A DNA stretch of 56,855 nucleotides from Rhizophlyctis rosea (GCA_027596075.1 JADGJC010000267.1:1-56855); one strand, 5' to 3'. Positions 1-11,842 are shown, counted from the first letter of the stretch. Made by a program: numbers and translations. The notes: a model not told the origin generated them from the letters alone.

Positions 1-115
1 CCCACCTGCGACATTTTCATTTGCCCAACCTGCATAAGGTTCATGCCCGGTGGTGGGTGGCCGACGGACAACTTCTTCACTTATGGGGGGTTTTGGGATG
101 TGGTCATACCGCATG
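1..115. repeat. Partial copy of a dispersed MITE-like repeat
   Basis: Two blocks here recur at the right end of the element at 36403-36985. Positions 23-41 match 36909-36927 with one mismatch, and the 11-bp end at 90-100 matches 36975-36985. The spacing is nearly identical (68 versus 67 bp). The window edge truncates this copy, and the flanking TA dinucleotide seen at the other copy is TG here. No coding potential is seen in the first 500 bases. Confidence 0.45.
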
Positions 116-501
116 CATCGCCGGAATCTTCAATTTTTATTTTTCCTCGCTCCCGACAACAGTGTCATGCATGGAAATGAAAACAATTAAATAATGACTT
201 CTTGAACATGGAAGCTGTGAGCCAGCACTTCATGCCCACATAACTCTCTACGTACAGCTCCCCTTCACCTTCAAAGCTATCCCCACCCTCCTCCAATCTG
301 TAGTTCTCATTTCCCCTTCCGGCGCTTCTCTCCCGACAAACATTCAGATCCATCAACCCCCTCCTACGAACCCACCATTTCCACTCTTCAAAGCCGCCGG
401 GCAAATCCGCGTCTCCAGCGGCGCACACTTTAAGCAGCCTTTGACGCTCAAGAATCAGGTCACGCTCCTCCTGAGCGCATCAATCAATTGGTTTAACGCA
501 A

Positions 502-1652
502 TTATGCTTCGGGCGTGCTGCTGGTGCTGCGGGCGCGCTTTGCTGAAGGCCAATCGGAAAGTGAGGATGTGCGTTTTAGGCCGAGGCGAGTGGATATTGA
601 TGGTGTGCGAGGCGGAGCGGACGGTGATGTGAGAGGCACTGCTGGTGAACTGTCGTGGCAGGTTAGGCTTACGAATGAGTGGGATCTTTGAGTAGGTGGA
701 GGGGTGAGGAGTGGTGTTGGTGATCGCCGAATGTGGTTGGTGGGGGTTCCCGTGCTTCCGGGGAGTGGAATGGGTGACGCGATTGGGGATGGTGAGCGGG
801 ATGGGCGGTGGGGCTTTTGCGATGAATTTGACTTGGTTGCTGACGGGTTGGAGCGCAAAATATTTGAAATGCACGGGGTTTGGGTCTTTGTGACCTCATT
901 TCTGAGTAACTCTAAATAAATGAGAAGAGGGGTGGATATTGCATGGGCCTGATGTGGAAAGAGGTCTCAGCGTATGAGATGATGTCTACTTACCAGACTC
1001 ATCCTCCCCTACCGCCACAACGGACAAATTCAAACTCTCTTCCAGTTTTGCCACACCATCCTTCCCTAATTCCAAAGAGTCCATTGCGCCAGTAAACGCC
1101 CTACCCAACGTAGCAACAACACCCCTCGTAACACCCTCTCGTTTCTCCAACTGCTCAATCCGCTCCATCAACTCCTTCTTCAGCTTCTCCTCCTCCACAG
1201 CTTGTATTTCTAATGCTTCAATTCTATTCAGCAAGATCTCCTTCTCACCACGTAGTGTCGCCAATGTGCGCTGGAGTTCTCGTTTCTTACCCTCGCTCCT
1301 CTGAGCTTTATCTGAAGCAACACGAGCCTCCTCCTCAACTTTCATGACCCTCTCCATCGCCACACGGGCCTCTTCCGCACTTCGTTCTGCAAGCTTAATC
1401 GCCTCACGAGTCTCCTTATCACTCTCCCTTGCGCGCTTCATTTCAAGGCGGGCAACAGCATTCACGGTGGTTAAATCACTTTTGAGGCGTTCGAGTTCAG
1501 TGTGGGGTGTGAGGGTCTGTTGGTACTCTCGACCCGCGGTGAATTGTTGGTGTGCGTAGTGAGACCAGTGGGTGCAGGGCGGGGCATGTTTTGGTGCAGG
1601 GGGCTGGTGGGTGGGTAGGCCCCGGTGAGGGTGGTGGTGAGGTAGCTGACAT
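502..1652 (-). CDS. Coiled-coil protein with Ser/Pro-rich tail, unknown function
   Basis: My model joins three exons, 1566-1652, 994-1516 and 502-911, whose phases all agree and give about 339 aa. The donor at 993 is GTAAGT and the acceptor at 912 is TTTAG; the first intron has a weaker GTCTCA donor, so the N terminus is uncertain. Residues 1-29 are Pro/Ser/Thr-rich. Residues about 35-160 are an almost uninterrupted Glu/Lys/Arg/Leu heptad-type coiled coil, for example around TELERLKSDL and EEARVAMERVMKVEEE. The last 100 residues are Ser/Pro/Thr-rich and end in a basic stretch, KRTSSLSDWPSAKRARS. No enzymatic domain is recognised. A structural or scaffold role, or nuclear location from the basic tail, is inference only. 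It lies in a cluster of coiled-coil genes but is not obviously homologous to them. Confidence 0.6.
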
Positions 1653-2829
1653 GATGTTTATTAATATTAGTTGAAAGGGTGGTACTGGGTAAGTGGAGGT
1701 GTTTGGCGTGAGTGCGGCGTGGAATGAGCACTAGACCGAGAATGAAGCAGGAAGTCTTAGTTGCCAGGACTTCAGGACCTAGTGCGGAGACTTTCCGAAA
1801 AATGTGCTAGCCGCGTAATGGATATGATGAATAAGTTCCGATTCCAAAGCCATGCCTCAGTTTACCAAAGAGAACATTGAGTTGAAAGCAACGTCACCGT
1901 ATACCTTTTGCTTCGACCCACTCATCGTAGGTTTTGTTCTTTTGACAGTTTTGTTCCATCTGTCAAAGTCCCACCCCTTCGGCTTGGCCCAGCATTTCAG
2001 GGTCCCAATGCGGAGCGTCCCTGACACGCGAATGAGAAGGTGGTCCCTGCGTACGCTGGTAACAACTAGGTGGTTCCAAAGAGAGGAAAGAAATACAATG
2101 GGAGTTCCACTGTCCCCTGAGCTAACACAGAAGCGACACCACAGTGATCGCGAGGGTGTGCCTGAGCACCATCCTGCTTCAGGACTCTTTTTCTGCCCTA
2201 ACAGTTTCCATGATTGGATTTGTTTATCCGCACCACCCATTATCGCGTGGTACTTAGTTGCATAATTCGCTGGAGGGCTTGATGTGCAGAATCTTAGACC
2301 GATAATGTGGGCGGGTTGGTGACGTTGACGGGTCGTCATGTGTTTGCATATTTGAAAAACTGGAATGTTTCAAAGAGATGTAGGTGGAATGGTATCAATG
2401 AAATGCGCGGGAAGGACGTCCAAAAAGTATAGAGTCCAAGGCGTTGTGGGTGCTTGAAATTCTGAGTTGTAAGAGCTTCAAAAATTTCGAAAGATATGCC
2501 ATCCTAACTAATCATACATCCGCGAACTCAGTGTAAACTGACGATAGGTGTACAATTTATGTTTTTCCTTGTTACCGTTCTCTATTGCTTTTGACGAGTA
2601 AAGAGAAGGAAAACAAAGGCGATATACAACAATGCGACTTGATGAAGCTTGAATGGAAAATATGTGCTCTCCCTCGTGCTTCTCTTGATGAGAATCCTTC
2701 CCAAAACATAAGCTACACTGTTACGTGTGCCTAAGGTTGTTGACATGGTGCATTCTGCCCCACGCTGTCGATCTAAAAATGCACTTCCTTCCCGCAACAC
2801 ACCGCCCACCAACAACCCCACTCCTCCAT
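1653..2829. other. Intergenic stretch, no supported gene
   Basis: An open frame of 160 codons on the minus strand (1857-2339) overlaps a 137-codon frame on the plus strand. Neither has a recognisable domain, clear splice partners or a better composition than the other. I see no RNA gene or mobile element here. Confidence 0.4.
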
Positions 2830-3666
2830 CTACCCACCCCGACAATCAACCTCCCCACAAACAAAACACTCCCTCCTAGTCTGCTTCCCGCAAAATCGAC
2901 ACTTCCTATCGCCGTGCGGGGGGCCGAAGCAACGAACGGCGTTACGTGCCTCGGCGCATTGGAGGCAGCATTTGACGTGGAAGCGGATGGCGTGGCGTGG
3001 TTTTTGAAGGAAGCAGCTCGGGCAGCATTCGTAGGGCTCTTCTGTGCGGGGACGTTTCGGAGAGGGAGGATCGGAGGACCTTGGAGAAGGGGTTCTGCAG
3101 GGTGATAGCGTTGAGCGGGTGGAGGATTCTGCAACTCTGATGGCAGATATGTTGTTTGGCCTGGTGATATTGTTTTGTACTGTTGATGGTTGCTTTCGTT
3201 TCATGAAGATTGGTCTCTGCGGCCGGGAGTCTGTTCCTGAGGCGGCTGGCGGTGATGGGTCTGGATTGCTAACACTGCCTGCAGGGCGACACAGGAAGTG
3301 TCAAACGTCATATGCCGTCATTGATTCGCAACGAAACCTCAATCAGACCTACCGGTAGAAGCGTGTAAGACATCACCAAGAGACGGATCAATAATCTTAG
3401 CAGACTGGATTACATTTCTCAGTTTGACGTCTATTCCTCTCCACCTCGCAAATGACAGCCCGCCATGCCAACTCTTTCTTCCGATATTCCGTCAAGCGAG
3501 TTTGGAGTTTGTCCACCTGCGCCTCCAGCTTTCTGTTCTTGATCTCTAGTTCATTCCGTTCCTCAATCACTCCAAACAGTACTTCCTCCATCTTGGCCTT
3601 CTCCGTCATGGGTCCGTCGCCGTACCCCTGATCTTCCGTCCTGGATTGCGACTTCTGTAGATACAT
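2830..3666 (-). pseudogene. Coiled-coil plus Cys-knuckle family protein, copy A, with a 1-bp frameshift
   Basis: Exons 3353-3666 and 2830-3236 would code for about 239 aa. Residues about 20-85 form a leucine-rich coiled coil closely similar to the paralogue at 7256-7995; AWRA[VI]ICEVERN is shared. One extra base at 3414 shifts the frame and stops the protein at 3397. Skipping that base restores VIQSAKIIDPSLGDVL, matching VIQAAKIFDPSLSEVI of the paralogue, and then a phase-matched GTAGGT donor (3352) and CAG acceptor (3237). The second exon is Pro/Ser-rich, has a basic KRPR patch and ends in a Cys-rich segment with CPSC, CLQC, CRFC and CFVC pairs, suggesting zinc binding. The break could be a true recent pseudogene or an assembly error. 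Function unknown; a nucleic-acid or protein-binding scaffold is a guess. Confidence 0.65.
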
Positions 3667-5949
3667 GGTTGAGTGAGGGGTGCGTCAGTGGGAGTTCGTT
3701 CAGGAATCCAGCAGCGAGGATTGGATGGTTGTTTTGCGAGTCTGGCTGGTATCGCCGAGTTGGAGGGTTGTTTAAGGACAAAGAAGCATTGAGCGATCCC
3801 CGTCAGCACGAGGGAGCGTCAGTCAGCAATGATGCGAGAGTGCTTACCAGTGCGAACTTGGTAGGGTTACGCTCGGAGAGCACACGTGTGGGACGTTTTT
3901 CCGACTTGGTGAGCTTGACTGCGTCGGAGCACCTTGATTTGAGAACTTTGAGAGGGGAAAAATGCACCAACCCTTGTATGTATTTGACACATATACGCTG
4001 GGAACCGGACCTCACTGGTATGAAACCATATGAAACTTTCGAAAAGGCAAGGTTTCATCAGGTGAGAGCAACGTGATGTTGCAGACGATACGGAGGGTGT
4101 CAAAACATTGGCGTCGCTGCGTGTGATAAGCCAAACTGTTACATGAAACCCTGCACCCCTCCGATGAGGTGCTTGGCAATTCGCATTGTGCACCTCATTC
4201 CTGAAATTCTGGCAAATGAACCGTCTCCATGGATACAAAGGTGTCCATTGGAACTGTGTTGTTGTGACGAAATTAGGCTTCCTGCATATGCGCAGAAATT
4301 GCAAAAACAGCATTCAAGCATGAGGATGATTGGTCCAAGCGTGATGATGGTCTGAGCGAGCGTCCTGCTGTATCACCTGTCAAAGCTGTCAATACGGAGG
4401 CGGAAACGCTCCGGACAAAATGAAGCATTCAATACCGTCTCATTGAGCGGAAGGGCGTGAAGCTCCGCCAAGTCACTGTCAGCTGCCAAGCACCATGGCG
4501 TTCCATGTCATTTTTTCTGTAAGTCTCGTTGCGTCCTGGGGCACATGCAACCGGTCCTTTGTTGATATATGCAGTACCATTCTGTCAAGTACGGCCGGAG
4601 CAAATTGTTTGTCTTGGTTCATGAGGCTAACTGGGATACAAGATATAGCGAACACTATACATCTGCGGGAGACGTTCTTGCTAGGACTGTTCACGGTAAA
4701 GGATAATGGATTTAACTAGCAATATCGCTCGATGTCGGACTTTGACGTGCAGACGGTGCACTTTCCAGGGTCCTATCCGCTGGTGGAACAAGAGGCACGG
4801 CTCGCAGCAGCTTACTCAGCTGGAACATACGAAAATTCACCCGCTTTGAATATATGCTTCAGCTGAGCAACTTCCGCGACGTGCATGTTCTGTCATAAGT
4901 CAACTAAGTAGGTTGAAAGAGTGTATTTTTTTTGTAGGTCAAGGATAGAAATCGGTCATTATGTGTTTGAGTGGAAGTGCGAGGATTCTGAGTCAATAGG
5001 CATGGGGGTAATCTGTCCAGTACGTGCTTTATACAATACGAAGTCTCGATGAGATGAGGAACGTCCCTCGAACCAATTCAACAAATCATACAGTCCGGTT
5101 CGATGGGAGGTTTTCTCGACCGTGGTACTACTCGGAAACTTTGAGAAAGCAAGAAAGATCACCCTGTGCGGAACCGATCCGTTCAAAACTGTGTTCAGCC
5201 AATTCGAACGGCAACTCATAACTGATCATTTACGGGACACCCCTCATGTTTATTTGCATGCATCATCATCATCCAGACTTTGGCTCCTGTGAGACCGCCA
5301 GTTTCTCGAGACTCTGCTGCTGCGAATCCACACTTCGTAAGGTAGAACAGATGTTTACTGCACGACGACTTCTGGAGTCAGAAAGAAATCCATACATTGG
5401 TTGCCGCAATGATGCGACATCTGCTGTGAATACTATTCTCCGCGCCAGTATCATTTGCTCTAATCCACAAGGAAGCGCACGCAAAACAGGCTTCTCTACA
5501 CCCATCGCGAAGTAGACTGGGGAAGGCACTTGACGTGGTTGCCGGTGGAGATTGGAATACTTTTCTGGTTTTTCGTGAAGACAGCGATTCTTCCATGATG
5601 CACAAAATGGCACCCCCCGATGCAAGAAATAGAAATTCCCCAACCACAAGTACTGTTGTACTCACCCACAAAGCTCTGCTTCGTTTCTGGACTTTAGAGA
5701 ATTTTTTTTTTTGTTTCGACAGGAATACATAATAAATCATGCGACCATTTGTTATCAGCTGTTGAAGGCTCGGAGTAAAAAAGTACTCAGGTCGTATACC
5801 GGCTGCATGGACCAAGAATCCGCCTTCCGATTCCTGTGAGGAGCGATTCATGGTTGAAGTCCATATGAACGGTAACACCTGTAACCTGCGCGTTGCGCAG
5901 GAAAAATATTTTCTTTGGACGCTCACCCCTCACTCCCCAGACCCACACC
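3667..5949. other. Intergenic stretch with unrecognised open frames
   Basis: No gene is supported. A 182-codon minus frame at 5378-5926 contains a consensus GTGAGT sequence and a hydrophobic segment, but I cannot join it into a recognisable protein. The block at 4361-4398 recurs at 8489-8526 behind the paralogous gene, indicating that this spacer was duplicated with it. Confidence 0.35.
4361..4398. repeat. Segment duplicated at 8489-8526
   Basis: The sequence around CACCTGTCAA, followed by GCTGTCAAT, is repeated with few mismatches at 8489-8526. Each copy lies about 0.5-0.7 kb upstream of a member of the coiled-coil family (genes ending at 3666 and 7995, counted on their own strand). The parallel spacing suggests that gene plus 5' flank were duplicated together. 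Confidence 0.5.
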
Positions 5950-6320
5950 GCCTCACAACCTCTTCCTACAACTTCTCCGCCGACGAACAAACACCTCCCG
6001 CAAAGTCGACAGTGCCGCTCCGCACCTTCCTCCTCCTGAACACAGACCCGCCCACCCCGTGGGCCCAGGAAGGGCAGCATTTGATCTGCCATTTGATGTC
6101 CTGTTTGGGGTGGGTCTTTCAGCAGGAGGGACGGCGGATTGAGGAGAGTGTGAGGGCGTTTGCGGGGTGGATGGGGTGGTGGGGAGGGGGAACGTTCTGG
6201 CAGTGTGGGTGGGGTTGAGCAGCGGGGTGGAGAGGTTTGCGTGTACGACGAGGGTTGCGTGAAAGAACGACTTTTTGATGCGACAAAAATGGAAAAATGC
6301 CCATTCACTCGAAGCATCTT
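5950..6320 (-). pseudogene. Degenerate relative of the Cys-knuckle exon (copy C)
   Basis: On the minus strand this segment aligns by eye with the Pro-rich/Cys-rich second exon of copy A. A RKRPHT patch matches the KRPRT patch, IKCCPS in one frame matches VKCCLQ, and CRLCG in another frame matches CRFCG. The matches are spread over different frames, so no single frame codes for the whole domain. No coiled-coil exon is found in the 600 bases upstream. I read it as a decayed paralogue; it might also be the displaced Cys-rich part of the gene at 7256-7995. Confidence 0.4.
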
Positions 6321-7255
6321 TTGAAAGCATTACTGCATGCATTTTATTAGGCGAATCACTACCAATACGCCATTGCAATGGATTGCTATCGCGGCGTTGG
6401 TTTCAGTCACGCTTTTAATGAGCTAGTCCCAGCAAGGGCAAAGACCCAATCATTGAAAGGGATATGGACCCCTCACCTCATCGAAACTTGCGCAAGTAAT
6501 CAGTTGCCGTCACCGTCATGACACAAAACACGACGTTGATCATGCGCATCAAATTCTGTTTCGCTTCCTTTTTGTGGTAATTACATAGCATACCAAGGCG
6601 CCCTGCCGGGGAAAAGGAGCCTATATCAAGACGAGGAGGTCATGTGGAGGTAAGATTCAACATGTGCCAGATCCTTTTTGAGGCCTGAGGTGTCTCTAAG
6701 ACGTCAAGGCAAATTGTAGGGCCCATTAGTCGCCAAAAAAAATTGGCACAATCTTCCATTCCCGATATGGTCTATGTCCAAATTCCAATTTGGGGGTCAG
6801 ACGAACGCCTCATGAGTCTGTAAGAGACTGATGTAATGTGCTAGAATACTCAACCTCCCACGGCAAGACCTGCACATGCACAAGAACAACAGATGGGTTG
6901 TTATAGATTCGGACATGCTCATTTTGGGAGGTCGGCAATTACCCTGAGCTTTGCATCATGGATCGATTGTATCGTACGTTCTTCGTTTTCCTAGTCTAGA
7001 GCACCTTCCAGACCTCGTGTTGAGGATCATTGACCATGCCGCGGTATTTTCAGTCACGGGTGACCGTCATAATTTTTTGGATGTACAGAACGTTGCAGAC
7101 GCGACATCGAATTGACTCTGAGGCGGGTTGTGTTTCCAACATGTCTTTGAAAAGGGTGCATGTGTTTTTGTTGGACGTGATTGGATGGAGAGGGGTGGGT
7201 CAAGTGTCGCCGGAAAGGGGAGAAAAAAAGAGACGTTCAGAGAGGTGCGAATCTC
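6321..7255. other. Intergenic stretch, nothing recognised
   Basis: Mixed-composition DNA without convincing open frames, RNA genes or repeats. If the copy C segment at 5950-6320 belongs to the gene at 7256-7995, this would be an intron or spacer within it; I see no splice pair that shows this. Confidence 0.3.
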
Positions 7256-7995
7256 TCATGTCCTGGGTGGGCGTTTTGGTGGGGGTAAGAAGGAGGGTGG
7301 GGAGTCGTCGAGGGACGGGGGTTTTGAGGGTGGGCGGGGACATTTTGGTGGGGGTGAGGTGAGGGGTAGGGAGTGGTGGAGGGAAGGGGGTTGCGGAGGT
7401 GGGCCGGGGTGTTGTGGTGAGAAAGAGGAGAGTGGAGCTGGGTGGTGGAAGGACGAGGGTTGCGGAAGTGGGAAGGGGTTCGATGTTTGACTGTGGGAGG
7501 CGTTGGCTTCTGCTTGTGGTGTTTTCCGTTTGGTCGATGTCCGCGTTTGGGGTCGCTCGATTGTTTCATGACTTGGGGTAATACGTTGTCTGTATTCGAA
7601 CAGCCAATACAAAAATTGGGTGATGCTTACGATGGGACGTTCAGGCCTGGTCCCAATATGCCCTCCACCGACTTACCATCTGAGCCTCGTATGACCTCTG
7701 AAAGAGACGGATCGAAAATCTTTGCCGCTTGAATTACTTTCTGAGTTTGAGCCATGTTCCTCTCTACTTCGCAGATGATGGCGCGCCATGCCGGTGCTTT
7801 CGTTTCGTGCTCCACTAACCGGGATTGCAGGTCATGCACCTGGGACTCTAAGTTCCGGTTCTTGATCTTGAGCGCATTGTTCTCTGCACGCAGCGCAACC
7901 AAGACTTTTTCCATCTCCGCCTTTTCCGTTGCAGAGTCGCTCTCTTCGGTTTGATAAGTCTCTTTCCCTGATTGCGTACGACTTTGCGGGTCCAT
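7256..7995 (-). CDS. Coiled-coil/Pro-rich family protein, copy B
   Basis: Two exons, 7631-7995 and 7256-7589, are separated by a 41-bp intron (GTAAGC donor, TACAG acceptor) with matching phase, giving about 232 aa. Residues about 22-85 are a leucine/glutamate-rich coiled coil (LRAENNALKIKNRNLESQV). Residues 90-115 carry the conserved VIQAAKIFDPSLSEVI segment shared with copy A. The second exon is dominated by Pro, Ser and His, with repeated PPSL and PPPK units. Unlike copy A it lacks the terminal CxxC knuckles and stops at a TGA after RPPRT. Either this copy lost the Cys-rich end or its last exon was not recognised (compare 5950-6320). The 41-bp intron is among the shortest in the window. Function unknown. 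Confidence 0.6.
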
Positions 7996-9790
7996 TGTGG
8001 ATTGACGGATGTGGAGAGTGTTGTGATTTTGCAGTAAGGTTAGATTTGCATGAGAAGGTCAGAGAAGAGATGGCGTGGTTGTGAAAACAATTGTGCAATT
8101 TGTGGCGGGTTGTTGTGTTTAGAGCAATGGGAATGCACAAATGTCGGATGCTCAGATCATGCGCACGTGGGAAAGCATTGAAACCTTCATAACGAGGCGT
8201 GTGGCAGTTGAAACCTACCGATGTGACTGTGAGTCGCGTTTAATGACGTTTCGAAACAAGGTGCTTGACACGTCATACTTTGCACGCCCCGAGTCCTTCA
8301 CTTGCGTGTCAAAAGCGGTGTGTTTGTGAAGAACCCTTCATCCGTCAAACAATGCACGCTTCTGATACCCAGATGATCGCAATAATTGAACTCAGGGGAG
8401 GAAGTGCAGGATGAGCATGACGTGTAAGCTCAAATGCCATGGGATTGATTCATCTTGGGAACACTCCTGAAAGCTAAGTGAGAAACATGTGCTTTCGTGC
8501 TGTACCACCTGTCAATGCTGTCAATGCAATTGGTGTGCAAAATCTTGGGATCAAAGGAGGTTTGTCTTCACATGTGCTGTCGATTGCTTATCAAATGTAA
8601 AGATGGTGGGTTGGAAATTCTATAAGAGAAGGGGACCCCTTTGGGGCCATCGCATACTCCAAAAAGGGTGTCAGCCGTATCCTTGGCACAAAGTTTCACA
8701 ATCTCTCCATGTGACTGTTCTCTTGCCCCTCACCAGATTGGCTATGCATTGTTTTCCTAGCATAGAAATCATTTCTCCATACGATTCGACTGTCAACCAA
8801 GAGCACCTAGTTCAAGAGTTTTGCCCTCAGGGATTTTAGTTGATGAGGAACAAGTTTCAAGTTTGACGTCGAATGCTCTGGTTGCGGGGTCCAACTCACA
8901 ATCAGGGTCCTATTCCTCTAGTGGCACAGCTTCCAAACGGCTTTTGCAGCCACCCAAGCCACCACCTCGCTTAATTTAGCCCCCCCATCATGACTTGCAG
9001 TCATCATTCACCCCGCAAAGACGCTGCTTGGAATTCTCACTTTCTTCCACGATACCCCCTTGCAACATCTTTCGCACAAACACCTACCCGCAAAACGTCA
9101 CACAGATCCTCAACCAAAACAGAACCAACAACACAACACCACAATACCTCACCCGAGGTCTCGCTTGCTGATGAACTCCGCAGCCGCCTCAGACTTGTGC
9201 GTCACCCACTTTGCTGAAGTTATCAAAGGTGCGCACGAACGGAATGCTGTTTCCCACAGTCTCCCTTATGCATATTTGATCAGCCAAAGGGGTTGACATC
9301 TCTGCACTCCTCTTAGATTGGTGCGACGCTTCGAATAAATGGAATATCCTCCTGGGTTTGCAGGCGGAGCTCGATAGGGCCCAACAAGGCAGCCACCTCT
9401 ATTCCTCTTTCGCACCTGCTAGTCACGCCGAACTACGTATGTCATTGATGTCGCTGGTCCCGCGCTGTTATTGTTGTTCTGGAGGCTGAATGTTATCATA
9501 TCTTCAGAGTCTCAAATACGCAATTTAGTTGCTCGCAGGGACGAAGCGACGGGTGCTTACGGACTCGCCGCCGGCAAAGCTGGGCGCACCCTCATTCATG
9601 CCATTCAAAAGGTGGGCAATTGCGACGAGGTTGCCTTGTGGTGGTGATGGCCTGTTGTTGGAAAGAGGAGCATGGGGAGGAAGAGCTATTGGAAAATTGA
9701 CGGTTGTTTGTGAGGGATTTTGACTACCCGGGTCTGGCTGGATCCGGCTGGACCCGGCTCGAGCTGGCTTGACCTGAGACAGATTTAGAT
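7996..9790. other. Intergenic stretch with duplicated fragments
   Basis: It holds the second copy of the duplicated spacer (8489-8526) and a short relic of the Cys-knuckle exon (about 9065-9110). A 116-codon plus frame at 8489-8839 is unrecognised. The short plus frames at 8990-9296 are Thr/His/Asn-rich and look spurious. Confidence 0.35.
9065..9110 (-). pseudogene. Short relic of the Cys-knuckle exon (copy D)
   Basis: On the minus strand a TTTTGCGGGTAGGTGTTTGT block matches the CxxCG region of copy A (2868-2908) and copy C (5982-6014), which share TTTGCGGGA followed by TGTTTGTT-like sequence. Only about 45 bases align, and no frame is maintained. Confidence 0.3.
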
Positions 9791-11768
9791 ATGAGTAAGC
9801 TGGAGTGGGATGACATTGATTGGGTCCGGCTGGATAGCGAAGAGGAGGAGAAGGGGCAATGGACATCGCTAACCGTTATACCGCATCAATCGCAGCTCCA
9901 ACCACATGCCGGCGGAACCCCTTCGCAAGTTCTTGACAGTAGATTCGATCCGCGCATTCAAATGTTAGAGAACGGGCTGAGGGAATTGAAGGACCAGCTG
10001 GCGGTTAGTTTGCGACCGGAATCCGTTGCTAAGCGTCATGCATTACTTTTCATATCAACAAAACTTGTGCGAAACAGAAAGAACGCGACGCAGCCGCCCA
10101 ACAACGCGTCGACTTCGAACAAAAACTCAAACACCACCAATCCCGCCTCGCAAAACTCGAAGACCAACACCGCAAACAAACCGACCAAGAAAAAGAAGAT
10201 CTAAAACAATGGTTCGAAGACCGACTCCGCGAGTTCCGCAAAAACGACTTGCAACGCCTGCAGCATACCATGAACAAGATCTCTGAAGCTATTGAGGGGC
10301 CGCCGAAGGAGACGAGCAAGTATGCTGTGCCGTTGGCGCCGGCGCATAAGAGTTTGAAGGCACGGATTGAGGAGTTGGAGAGTGGGTTGGAGGGGTTGAA
10401 AGGGGCGGCGAGTGCGTGGGAGAGGCAGGTGAAGGAGGAGAAGATGAAGTTGGGGAGTGTGAAGCCTGGACGGTTGGGGGTGGGGCAGGTCAATGGGAGT
10501 GGCAGTGGCGGTGGTGGGGGGAGTGGGGGTGGGAGTGTGGGGAATGTGGAGGGGGAGATTAGGCAATTGAGGAGTATGATTGAGGGGTATGAGAAGGAGA
10601 TGAGGAGTCTGAAGGGGGAGACGGATGGGTTGGCGAAGAAGAGTGAGAAGCTTAAGGTTGGTTTTTTTGTGCCCGTCATTTCTTGTTTTTTGGACTTGGT
10701 GGTATCTTGGAAGGGTGGTATCTTGGAAGGGTGGGGAAGTCTTGCCCTTCTTTCTCCATTGCTTCTTGATCTCAACCCTCACACATCCGCCCCATCCCAA
10801 TAGGACTGGTACGCCCTCATCGCCGAACGATCCAAACAATCCGACGAGCAGATTGGGGCGTTGCAGGCGTTGGTAATGAGTGCCGTTGCTGTCGCGCCGG
10901 CTATCACGCCTATCACTGGCACGAATACTGCTCTTGTGAAGCCGTTGCAACAGCTTGGGCCGGGGGCGACAGAGTCGTTGAGGGAGTTCGTGTCCGGGGT
11001 GGTGGTGGATAGGGTTAGGGGTGTAGTGGAGAAGTATGAGAGTGATTGGTGAGTTTTTGGGGAGGGGTGGTTTGGGGGGGTTGGAGGGGTTGAATTTGTG
11101 TGTGGGGTGTGGGGGCGAGTGGGATGCGTCTTGAAGCATTGCAGAATTCCTGATTGTTTGGTTTTGCTGGACCTGACCTCATCAACTCGTACAGCAAAAC
11201 CCACCTCACAACCATCTACAAAACCTACCTAGCCCAAATGGAACGCTACCGCGCCCAAATCGACGCTAAAGTTGATCAAGTGAACGGCCATGTTGACGAG
11301 GTGAAGGGTTCTCTTGCTGATGCGCAGAAGCAGATTGAGATTTTGAGGAAGAAGAATGAGGAGAGGGAACGGAGACCTAGTAGACCGGAGGGGCCGGTGC
11401 GGACGGGGAGTGGTGGTGGAGGTGGTGGGGGAGGAGGAGGGGGGGGAGGAGGGGCGGCAGGGCAGCAGCAGCAACAGAGACAAGGTGTACCGATTCCGGT
11501 TCCTCTTCCGACGACGACGTCCACGTCAACGGTACCAGCTAAACGTCCCCTCCCTGACTCGGACAGACGGGACGGGGAACGACGAAACGACGATCGAAGA
11601 CGCGAAGATGGACGGAGGAGGGAGAGTGGGGAGAGTGGTGGGAGTGGGAGTGGTGGGGGGAGGAGGGATAGTTATCGGCCTGGGGAGAGGGAGAGTGTCA
11701 GTGTGAGGGAGCGGAGCGAGAGTGGGAGGGGGGATAAGTACAGGCCTGGTGAGGGTGGGGGGAGGTAG
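9791..11768 (+). CDS. Coiled-coil protein with Gly-rich and Arg/Gly/Ser-rich tail
   Basis: Four exons (9791-10003, 10078-10656, 10804-11048, 11195-11768) join in phase to about 536 aa. Donors are GTTAGT, GTTGGT and GTGAGT; acceptors are ACAG, ATAG and ACAG. The N terminus is acidic (WDDIDW, EEEEK). Residues about 50-125 and 155-260 are charged coiled coil, interrupted by a Gly/Ser linker around 220. Exon 3 is a helical segment with ALQALVMSA. Exon 4 starts with another coiled coil (YLAQMERYRAQIDAKVDQV), then a run of 14 glycines, poly-Gln, and an Arg/Asp/Ser/Gly-rich tail with two YRPGE motifs. No domain family is recognised; the tail resembles low-complexity RNA-associated proteins. The TAG stop at 11766 may be derived, since a duplicate at 13.3 kb reads CAG there. 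Confidence 0.8.
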
Positions 11769-11842
11769 GGGAGTTATTCGGCGTATGGGAGTGGGAGTGG
11801 TGGGGGGGAGAAGTATCCGCCGTATCCGGGGAGTCGGGGGTG
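11769..11842 (+). other. In-frame extension after the stop codon
   Basis: After the TAG at 11766-11768 the same frame stays open for about 24 codons to a TGA. It codes for a Tyr/Gly/Ser/Pro-rich peptide (YSAYGSGSGGGEKY and PPYPGSRG) with the same composition as the tail before the stop. This suggests a formerly longer protein or translational readthrough. Confidence 0.4.

Noticed and set aside
1857..2339. 160-codon minus-strand open frame
   Set aside because: Overlaps a 137-codon plus frame, has no domain, no sensible splice sites and unusual Cys/Trp/Ser composition.
10201..11139. 312-codon minus-strand open frame and its neighbours
   Set aside because: It is the Pro/Leu/His-rich shadow of the coiled-coil gene at 9791-11768, whose exons join in phase on the plus strand.
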